Shown here piece by piece: positions 1-5,302 of a stretch of 7,831 nt of DNA; position 1 is the first letter of the stretch, and every line of letters starts with the position of its first letter. The notes under the pieces were generated by a model. That model searched no databases. It was not told the origin of the DNA and saw only the letters and a program-made list of their open reading frames with translations. Position numbers and translations under genes: made by a program. This stretch comes from JAWWBN01 sp033720955 (GTDB taxonomy: Bacteria > Acidobacteriota > Thermoanaerobaculia > Multivoradales > JAHEKO01), in the NCBI GenBank assembly GCA_033720955.1, contig JAWWBN010000182.1:1-7831 (forward strand), read 5' to 3'.

Positions 1-295
1 CGAGGAAGCCGGCGCCCAGCGAATAGGCGATCCGCGCCCGCTCCGCTGGCGACAGCCCCGGCGACGCCAGCACCTGGCCGTACAGGGTGGCTGCCTCGTC
101 GCGTAGCCCCGCCGCCTGCAGCCGCGCCGCCACCTGTCGCACCCGCTCGGGGTCGTCGCCCCGCGGAGTGTCGCCGCGCAGCCCCAGCAGGCCCAGGATC
201 GCCGCCAGCAGAAGCACCGCCACAGCCAGCAGGCTGCGGACCAGCCGGTCGGGGCGCGGCCGATGGGCGGGGGTCGGCGGCGGGCGCAATTCCAT
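1..295 (-). CDS. Membrane-anchored TPR-like protein, N-terminal part (runs off left edge)
   Basis: At least 98 residues are visible and the gene continues past base 1. The N-terminus is proline/arginine-rich (about residues 1-20) and is followed by one strongly hydrophobic segment (about 21-39, ending LLGLRGD). A helical region follows from about 50 onward (ERVRQVAARLQAAGLRDEAA), with alternating small and aliphatic residues typical of a tetratricopeptide-type helix pair. The Arg-rich N-terminus suggests it stays in the cytoplasm, with the helical part outside. The ATG at 295 is chosen because AGGAG lies five bases upstream and because it begins just before the membrane helix, ten bases after the DUF58 stop. 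As the fourth gene of a MoxR-DUF58 operon it could play the role of the TPR-bearing Bat proteins. That role rests on context and on a partial repeat, so the family call is tentative; the existence of the gene is more secure. Confidence 0.68.
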   Translation of the reverse strand, partial: MELRPPPTPAHRPRPDRLVRSLLAVAVLLLAAILGLLGLRGDTPRGDDPERVRQVAARLQAAGLRDEAATLYGQVLASPGLSPAERARIAYSLGAGFL

Positions 296-300
296 CGGCT

Positions 301-305
301 CTCCT
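301..305 (-). promoter_or_regulatory. Ribosome binding site of the TPR-like gene
   Basis: AGGAG on the minus strand, five bases before the ATG at 295. It directly follows the DUF58 stop (306-308), so it fixes the start of the downstream gene and indicates reinitiation within the operon. Confidence 0.65.
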
Positions 306-1247
306 CTACCGCCGCCGCTCGCGGGTGTGAAAGTAGCGCACCAGCGCGTCCACGTAGTCGGGGTCGTCGGCGCGGATCTCGACCTGTCCCACGCCGGCGC
401 CCCGGAAGAGGTCGCGGCGCTCCGACCGCTCCTCCTCCCCCAGCAGGCGGAAGCCCTCCGTGACGTTCCGGTCCCGGGTGTCGAGCAGCAGGGTCTCCCC
501 GGTCTCCGCGTCCTCGAGCTCGATGAGACCGATGGCCGGCAGCTCCATCTCGCGCCGGTCGGTGACGGTGACGGCGGTCACGTCGTGACGCCGGGCCACC
601 ACCCGCAGGCGCTCGCCGAACTCCTCGTCCAGGAAGTCGGACACCACGAAAGCCACCGCCCGCTTCCGCGTGACCCGGGCCATGTACTCGAGCGCCGCCT
701 CCAGGTCGGTGCGCTTGCGGGTGGGCCGGAAGGTGAGGATGTCCCGGATCACCCGCCAGACGTGGGCGCGGCCCTTCTTGGGCGGAATGTAGTGCTCGAT
801 CGAGTCGGAGAAGATGATGAGCCCCACCCGGTCGTTGCTCTTGATGGCGGTGTAGGCGAGGAGCGCCGCCACCTCGGCGGCCACCTCGTTCTTGAGCTTG
901 GCGCCGCTCCCGAAGGCTCCGGAGGAGGAGACGTCCACCACGAGCATCACGGTGAGCTGCCGCTCCTCGCGGTGCACCTTGACGAACGGCGAGCCCATCC
1001 GCGCGGTGACGTTCCAGTCGATGTGGCGGATGTCGTCGCCCGGCTGGTAGTCGCGGACCTCCTCGAACTCCATCCCGCGGCCCTTGAAGGCGCTCTCGTA
1101 CTCGCCGGCGAAGACGTCGTCGACCACCCGCTGGGTGCGGATCTGGATCGCCTTGATCTTCTGGAACAGCTCGGGCGACAGGGCCGGCACGGCGCTGTCG
1201 GCGGTCGGCTGCGCTGCGGAGCTCGTCGGCACGTCGGAACAGTCCAC
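306..1247 (-). CDS. DUF58 domain protein (vWA-like, MIDAS-containing)
   Basis: A 313-residue soluble protein with no membrane segment. The DUF58 signature is complete at about residues 57-90: GRGMEFEEVRDYQPGDD, then R-H-I-D-W, then a run ending in VKVHREE. A von Willebrand A-like part follows, with a full metal-ion-dependent adhesion site: DVSSS at 105-109, Thr180 in RTDLEAAL and Asp204 in VSDF. DUF58 proteins are regularly encoded beside MoxR ATPases and are thought to be their partners or clients in chaperone-like remodelling of envelope or redox complexes; the biochemical role is not settled. The start is a GTG at 1247 that shares one base with the TAG stop of the MoxR gene (TAGTG). It has no clear Shine-Dalgarno sequence, which fits translational coupling. 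The first 22 residues are poorly conserved in type, so a start at GTG codon 6 or 20 is possible; the conserved part begins at LSPELFQKIK. Confidence 0.93.
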   Translation of the reverse strand: MDCSDVPTSSAAQPTADSAVPALSPELFQKIKAIQIRTQRVVDDVFAGEYESAFKGRGMEFEEVRDYQPGDDIRHIDWNVTARMGSPFVKVHREERQLTVMLVVDVSSSGAFGSGAKLKNEVAAEVAALLAYTAIKSNDRVGLIIFSDSIEHYIPPKKGRAHVWRVIRDILTFRPTRKRTDLEAALEYMARVTRKRAVAFVVSDFLDEEFGERLRVVARRHDVTAVTVTDRREMELPAIGLIELEDAETGETLLLDTRDRNVTEGFRLLGEEERSERRDLFRGAGVGQVEIRADDPDYVDALVRYFHTRERRR

Positions 1248-2236
1248 TAGGGCACGTCGACGGTGTTGAAGATCTCCTCGATCAGGTCGTCGGAGGTGAG
1301 GTCGCGGGCCTCCGCCTCGTAGGAGATCAGAACCCGGTGACGCAGCACGTCGGGACCGACGCGCTTGACGTCCTGCGGCGTGACGTAGGCGCGGCCCTCC
1401 AGGAAGGCGTTCACCTTGGCGGCCTGGGCCAGGTAGATGCTGGCTCGCGGCGAGGCGCCGTAGTCGATCAGGGTCTCGAGCTTCTCCAGCCGGTAGACCG
1501 ACGGCTCGCGGGTGGCGAAGACCACGTCCACGATGTAGTCCTCCACCTTGGCGTCGAGGTAGATCCGGTCGGCCACCTCCCGCACCTCGCGGATGTCGGC
1601 CGGGGTCAGCACGGCGTGCACCTCGGGGCGGTGCCGGCCGGCCATCCGGCGCATGATCTCCTTCTCCTCCGGCTTGTCGGGGTAGCCCACCTTCAGCTTG
1701 AGCATGAAGCGGTCCACCTGCGCCTCGGGGAGCGGATAGGTGCCCTCCTGCTCGATGGGGTTCTGGGTGGCCAGCACCAGGAAGGGATCGGGCAGCTTGA
1801 AGGTGGCCTCGCCGATGGTGACCTGCCGCTCCTGCATCGCCTCCAGGAGCGCGCTCTGCACCTTGGCGGGAGCGCGGTTGATCTCGTCCGCGAGCAGCAG
1901 GTTGGTGAAGATCGGTCCCTTCTTCACCATGAAGTCGAGGTTCTGCGGGCGGTAGATCTCGGTGCCCACCAGGTCGGCCGGCAGCAGATCGGGGGTGAAC
2001 TGGATCCGAGCGAAGCCGGTGTCGATGGCGTCGGAGACCGTCTTGACCGCGGTGGTCTTGGCGAGGCCGGGGATCCCCTCGATCAGGATGTGGCCGTCGG
2101 CGATCAGCGCCATGAGGATCCGGTCCACCATGTAGCGCTGGCCCACGATCACCTTGCCCACCTCCTCTCGCAGGCGATCCAGCTTCCCCGACAGAGCCTC
2201 GATCTCGGATGCCAGCTCCGGTGCGACGTCGGTCAT
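1247..2236 (-). CDS. MoxR family AAA+ ATPase
   Basis: A 329-residue cytoplasmic AAA+ ATPase of the MoxR family, the usual length for the group. Motifs seen in order: Walker A GIPGLAKT (54-61), Walker B LLLADEIN (113-120) followed by RAPAKVQSALLEAMQE, sensor 1 ATQNP (156-160) leading into IEQEGTYPLPEAQVDRF with its likely arginine finger, and sensor 2 GASPRAS (260-266). MoxR proteins use ATP hydrolysis to remodel or activate partner complexes, commonly with vWA/DUF58 proteins encoded next to them. Here DUF58 follows immediately. The frame stays open far upstream, but the ATG at 2236 is preferred: it gives the canonical MoxR N-terminus, has a GGAGG nine bases upstream, and overlaps the previous gene's TGA by one base (TGATG). 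Nothing catalytic is missing. Confidence 0.96.
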   Translation of the reverse strand: MTDVAPELASEIEALSGKLDRLREEVGKVIVGQRYMVDRILMALIADGHILIEGIPGLAKTTAVKTVSDAIDTGFARIQFTPDLLPADLVGTEIYRPQNLDFMVKKGPIFTNLLLADEINRAPAKVQSALLEAMQERQVTIGEATFKLPDPFLVLATQNPIEQEGTYPLPEAQVDRFMLKLKVGYPDKPEEKEIMRRMAGRHRPEVHAVLTPADIREVREVADRIYLDAKVEDYIVDVVFATREPSVYRLEKLETLIDYGASPRASIYLAQAAKVNAFLEGRAYVTPQDVKRVGPDVLRHRVLISYEAEARDLTSDDLIEEIFNTVDVP

Positions 2237-3621
2237 CACTTGCTCCCTCCTCCCAGGTCGCCGGCGGCCCGCCGCAGCTTGAGCGCCCGTCGCCGGGCGG
2301 CCCGGGGGTCGGGTCGCAGCGCTTCCAGACGCCGCTCGGCGCGGCGCAGCAGTTGATCCATCACGACGGTGGAGGGCACGCGACCGCCGAAACGGACCGC
2401 CTCCAGCCGGCCCTCGAGCTCGGCCCGCTCCTCTCCGCCGATCTTCCCCATCCGCTCCTCGAGAGCGGCGACTCGTGTCAGGGTTCCCTCCGCATCCCCC
2501 GCGAGCCGGGCCGCCCGGGCCTCCGAGTAGATCCGCCGCAGCTCCTCGAACCGCCGCTCCGGGCTCTCGGCTTCTCGACCGGGCCGACGCCGCCGCACGG
2601 CGAGGAGCCCCAGCAGCCCGACGGCCAGCGCGCCCCCCGCGAGGGTGGCGGCCCGGCCCCACCCTCTTCCCACCGTCTCCACCGTGGGTCCGGCGATCCG
2701 CGCCGCCACCGGCTCGGCGGCTCCCGCCGGGGTGTACCGCAGCTCGATCGGGTCGAGCGCGAAGCGCCCCTCCTCGAGGGCCTCCAACGTAACCCGGTAG
2801 GTGACGAGATGACGGCCGTCGCGGCTGCTGGTCTCGGCGGTCACGCCGCGCTGCTCCACTCCCTCGGGGAGGTGCACCCAGGGCGGGTGCGGCAGGTACT
2901 CCTCGAAGTCCCCGGCCCAGCGCAGGCGGATCAGGAGCTCGAAGGGACGTCGCGGACGCGGGGAGCCGTCGGTCAGCTCCACCTCGGCGGCGGGCGGGCG
3001 GGTCACGGCCGGCAGCGCGAGCGTCTCCTCCGGACCGAACCGGGCCCCGGCCCGCGGACGCGGCGGCCGGGCCTCGAGCGCGGCGTCGAGGACCGGCAGC
3101 AGCCGGCGCCAGTCCCGCGCTCCCCGCGCATGGGCGACCACCTCCCCGCCCGGGTCGATGAGGTAGCTGGTCGGAATGCTGCCGGCGCCGTAGAGAGCGG
3201 CCACCCGCCCCTCCCCGTCGTGGAAGCTCGGGAAGGTGAGTCCGAGCTCCTCGGCCAGGCCGCGCGCCGCCGCCGGGTCGCGGTCGAGGGCCACGCCCAC
3301 CACCTCGATGCCGGCGTCGCGGCGGGCCAGGTGCACCTCCTCGAGGCTGGGGAGCTCGGCCCGGCAGGGCCCGCACCAGGCGGCCCAGAAGGTGAGCACG
3401 ATCCAGCGCCCGCCGAGCTCGCTCAGCTTGGCTTCCCCGCCGGAGAGCCGCGGCAGCGTGAAGTCGGGGGCGGCCGCCGCGGCGGTCGCCGGGCGCAGCC
3501 CGGCGGCGGCGAAGAGCTCGTCGAGGCGCGGCGCGGGGGCCGCCTCGGCCGACGCCGACCACGCCAACGCGGCACCGATCGCCGCCGTCAGCACGCCGCG
3601 TCGTCTCTGTCGCTCTGCCAC
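2236..3621 (-). CDS. Secreted TlpA-like thioredoxin fused to a BatD-like domain and membrane anchor
   Basis: A 461-residue protein. Residues 1-28 form a signal sequence (RQRRR, a hydrophobic stretch, then SASAEA as a plausible cleavage site). Residues 52-180 are a TlpA/AhpC-TSA thioredoxin domain: PDFTLPRLSGGEAKLSEL, redox motif WCGPC (82-86), and cis-proline motif SIPTSYLIDPGGEVV (Pro150). Residues about 210-315 are a beta-rich domain with the pattern YRVTLEALEEGRFALDPIEL then R-Y-T-P-A-G, resembling the Ig-like repeats of BatD ('oxygen tolerance') proteins. One membrane helix follows (about 326-342), then RRRR and a charged helical tail (350-435) that should lie in the cytoplasm. The GTG at 3621 is chosen because it begins the signal peptide and has AGGAG ten bases upstream. 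It is the first gene of the MoxR-DUF58 operon. The thioredoxin call is firm; the BatD-like assignment rests on pattern and neighbours. Confidence 0.86.
   Translation of the reverse strand: MAERQRRRGVLTAAIGAALAWSASAEAAPAPRLDELFAAAGLRPATAAAAAPDFTLPRLSGGEAKLSELGGRWIVLTFWAAWCGPCRAELPSLEEVHLARRDAGIEVVGVALDRDPAAARGLAEELGLTFPSFHDGEGRVAALYGAGSIPTSYLIDPGGEVVAHARGARDWRRLLPVLDAALEARPPRPRAGARFGPEETLALPAVTRPPAAEVELTDGSPRPRRPFELLIRLRWAGDFEEYLPHPPWVHLPEGVEQRGVTAETSSRDGRHLVTYRVTLEALEEGRFALDPIELRYTPAGAAEPVAARIAGPTVETVGRGWGRAATLAGGALAVGLLGLLAVRRRRPGREAESPERRFEELRRIYSEARAARLAGDAEGTLTRVAALEERMGKIGGEERAELEGRLEAVRFGGRVPSTVVMDQLLRRAERRLEALRPDPRAARRRALKLRRAAGDLGGGSK
2246..2251 (-). promoter_or_regulatory. Ribosome binding site of the MoxR gene, inside the upstream coding sequence
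   Basis: AGGAGG on the minus strand, nine bases before the MoxR ATG. It lies in the Gly-Gly-Gly-Ser codons at the C-terminus of the thioredoxin-BatD-like gene, so the glycine-rich tail may be kept partly to supply this site. It decides the MoxR start among several in-frame alternatives. Confidence 0.75.
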
Positions 3622-3631
3622 CGGATTCGTT

Positions 3632-3636
3632 CTCCT
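3632..3636 (-). promoter_or_regulatory. Ribosome binding site deciding the GTG start at 3621
   Basis: AGGAG on the minus strand, ten bases before the GTG. The frame is open upstream to an ATG at 3789, but that longer version would place about 56 residues before an otherwise good signal peptide. This site supports the shorter protein. Confidence 0.55.
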
Positions 3637-3641
3637 CGTGT

Positions 3642-3655
3642 GGACGCCGACGTCC
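3642..3655 (-). repeat. Short inverted repeat just upstream of the operon's ribosome binding site
   Basis: GGACG and CGTCC flank a four-base loop, giving a five-pair G/C-rich stem in the leader RNA of the leftward operon, five bases upstream of its AGGAG. The nine-base unit GGACGCCGA (plus-strand reading) at 3642-3650 recurs at 3680-3688. It could be a leader hairpin or a protein-binding half site; function is unknown. Confidence 0.4.
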
Positions 3656-3803
3656 CTCCCGGCAAAAACGACCCGTAACGGACGCCGAATTGACGTCACG
3701 ACTGCGGGCCGCACGACAGCGGCGCCCACGAGCCCGTCGAAAACGCAACGCCCGTGCCAGATTGCGGCTTCCGCTCCCGGAGAGCCCAATCGTGCGATGT
3801 CCG

Positions 3804-3834
3804 TTGCCTCTCGAGGGCCCGCGCGTGCTACGAT
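3804..3834 (+). promoter_or_regulatory. Candidate sigma-70-type extended -10 promoter for the sulfatase-fold genes
   Basis: TACGAT at 3829-3834 is preceded by TG plus one base (3826-3828), making a full extended -10 element (TGCTACGAT). TTGCCT at 3804-3809 is a reasonable -35, though the 19-base spacer is long; extended -10 promoters tolerate a weak -35. Transcription would start near 3841 and leave a leader of about 88 bases. Motif match only, but it is the best one in the spacer. Confidence 0.5.
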
Positions 3835-3846
3835 TCGCTCACTGTC

Positions 3847-3872
3847 GGGGCGGCCGGCCCGCGGCCCGCCCC
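3847..3872 (+). repeat. G/C-only stem-loop in the presumed leader
   Basis: GGGGCGG (3847-3853) can pair with CCGCCCC (3866-3872). The intervening bases can add an inner CCG/CGG stem. It lies a few bases after the predicted transcription start and is followed by a C8 run (3869-3876). There is no T-tract, so it is not a standard intrinsic terminator. Confidence 0.4.
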
Positions 3873-3928
3873 CCCCGGCACACCGTTTGAAACCCCCCGG
3901 CGCGTCCCGCGCACGGACGAGCTCTCGA

Positions 3929-5290
3929 ATGCCCCCTCTCGCCTACCCCCCCGCGCGCCGCGCTCTTCCGCTGCTGGCGCTGCTGTCGCTTCTCGTCGCC
4001 GGCTGCGGCGGGGCGCCGGAGCCGCGCACCCCGCCGATCCTGGTGGTGACCATCGACACCATCCGCGCCGATCACATGGGCGCCTACGGCTACTTCCGCG
4101 ACACCTCCCCCCACTTCGACGCCCTGGCCGAAGAGGGAGTCCTCTTCCGGCGCGCCGTCACCACGATGGCGACGACCCTCCCGGCCCATCTGTCGCTCTG
4201 GGCCTCCCGTTATCCGCTCCAGACCGGGGTGCTCTCGAACGGCAATCGCTTCAAGCTGCAGAAGAAGTCGGGGGCCACCATCCGCCTCTTCGCCGAGATG
4301 CTCCAGGAGGCCGGCTACGACACGGCGGCGTTCGTCTCGGCCACCCCGGTCAAGCAGTACACCGGCATCGGCGTCGGCTTCGACCACTACGACGAGCCGG
4401 AGACCACCTTCCGCCGAGCCGCCGAGACCACGGACCGCGCGCTCGCCTGGCTGGCGCAGCCGCGGGACCAGCCGTTCCTCCTGTGGGTGCACTACTTCGA
4501 CCCGCACAAGGAGTGGGACCCGCCGCCGCCCTACGACACCGCCTTCTCGACCGATGCGGCCCTCGTCCGCTCGCTGCACCAGCGCAAGTTCCCCGATCCC
4601 ACCGACCCGGAGATCCAGCAGATCCACAACCTCTACGACGGTGAGATCCTCTACACCGATGCCCATCTGGGGCGGCTGATCGAGCGTCTGCGCCAGGACG
4701 GCACGCTGGCGCGCGCCGCGGTGGTGGTGGTGGGCGATCACGGCGAGGGGCTGGGACAGCACGACCACCTGACCCACGGCGAGATCTACAACGAGCAGCT
4801 CTTCGTGCCCCTGGCGATGCGCTTCCCCGACGAGCTGGGCCTCAACGGCCAGGTGGTGGAGGGCATCGTCTCCATGACCGACGTCGTCCCGACCCTGGTG
4901 GCCGCTCTCGACCTCCCGGTCTCCGAGGCCGACCGCGAGCAGTTCGCGGGGGTGGATACGCTCGGCGGCGAAGCCCGGCGCTACGCCTTCGCGCAGCGGG
5001 TCTTCGGCACGAAGCGCTACGAGAGGCAGGGGGAGAAGTACGCCCTCGTCGGTAGGGAGTGGAAGTACTTCTACTCGACCCGCCGGCCCGACGCCCTCTA
5101 CGACCTGCGCGGCGACTTCGCCGAGAGCGTGAACCTGATCGGCGTCTACCCGGAGATCGCCGGGGAGATGAAGGCGCAGCTCCTGGCAGAGCTCAAGGAG
5201 TACGCCGACAGCGCCGGCGAGTATCAGGTCGAGCAGGAGACCTCCGAGGAGGTCCTCCGCGACCTCCGGGCCCTGGGCTACATTCAGTAG
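3929..5290 (+). CDS. Sulfatase/alkaline-phosphatase superfamily lipoprotein with Thr active site
   Basis: A 453-residue protein with a lipoprotein signal (hydrophobic run ending LLVAGC, lipidated Cys26), so it should be anchored on the periplasmic side. The sulfatase-fold landmarks are all present: metal-binding Asp43 in VVTIDTIRADHMGAYGY, the nucleophile motif T-L-P-A-H with Thr83, then WASRYPLQTGVLSNGN. Further on come HYFDPHKEW (189-196), YDGEILYTDAHL (236-247), metal ligands Asp270-His271 in GDHGEGLG, and THGEIYNEQLFVPL (282-295). LYDLRGDFAESVNL precedes the C-terminus, which ends RALGYIQ. Thr stands where true sulfatases have Cys or Ser for formylglycine, so a phosphodiester- or phosphotransfer-type activity is more likely; the substrate is unknown. 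The ATG at 3929 is chosen because it starts the lipoprotein signal, although its ribosome binding site is weak. A paralogue follows 12 bases after its stop. Confidence 0.92.
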   Translation: MPPLAYPPARRALPLLALLSLLVAGCGGAPEPRTPPILVVTIDTIRADHMGAYGYFRDTSPHFDALAEEGVLFRRAVTTMATTLPAHLSLWASRYPLQTGVLSNGNRFKLQKKSGATIRLFAEMLQEAGYDTAAFVSATPVKQYTGIGVGFDHYDEPETTFRRAAETTDRALAWLAQPRDQPFLLWVHYFDPHKEWDPPPPYDTAFSTDAALVRSLHQRKFPDPTDPEIQQIHNLYDGEILYTDAHLGRLIERLRQDGTLARAAVVVVGDHGEGLGQHDHLTHGEIYNEQLFVPLAMRFPDELGLNGQVVEGIVSMTDVVPTLVAALDLPVSEADREQFAGVDTLGGEARRYAFAQRVFGTKRYERQGEKYALVGREWKYFYSTRRPDALYDLRGDFAESVNLIGVYPEIAGEMKAQLLAELKEYADSAGEYQVEQETSEEVLRDLRALGYIQ

Positions 5291-5302
5291 ACGCCGTCGC
5301 TC

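Larger units (their letters stand above)
3622..3928. other. Divergent intergenic region
   Basis: This is the 307-base spacer between the leftward TlpA-MoxR-DUF58 operon and the rightward sulfatase-fold genes. Several frames are open through it, but only because stops are rare in such GC-rich DNA; none has a convincing start or protein-like composition. It holds a good rightward promoter candidate, a G/C-only hairpin with C-tracts, a repeated nonamer (3642-3650 and 3680-3688) and an isolated TGACGTCA palindrome (3691-3698). I did not find a convincing -35/-10 pair for the leftward operon. Confidence 0.8.

Noticed and set aside
87..2356. Two long plus-strand open frames (87-1250 and 1337-2356) opposite the DUF58 and MoxR genes
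   Set aside because: Both mirror the codon periodicity of genes with intact catalytic motifs on the other strand; their translations are compositionally biased and unrecognisable.
306..3621. MoxR-DUF58 operon as a new defence or toxin system
   Set aside because: MoxR/vWA modules do occur in some defence loci, but there is no nuclease, transmembrane effector or mobile-element context in this operon, and the thioredoxin/BatD-like partner fits the known envelope-related Bat clusters.
3691..3698. TGACGTCA palindrome resembling a CRE/bZIP site or a regulator operator
   Set aside because: It is a single eight-base palindrome with no flanking symmetry; CRE-type factors are eukaryotic, and one such match in about 8 kb is weak evidence.
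3690..3718. TTGACG at 3690-3695 as a rightward -35 element
   Set aside because: No acceptable -10 lies 16-18 bases downstream (the sequence there reads ACGACA), and the extended -10 at 3826-3834 is much better.
2237..3748. Upstream in-frame extension of the MoxR gene, giving an 833-residue protein
   Set aside because: The extension overlaps the thioredoxin-BatD-like gene in another frame and is almost pure Arg/Gly/Ala. The ATG at 2236 with its ribosome binding site gives the standard MoxR length.
3236..3928. Upstream in-frame extension of the first sulfatase-fold gene
   Set aside because: It would cross the divergent spacer and run antisense into the thioredoxin gene; the lipoprotein signal starting at 3929 marks the real N-terminus.
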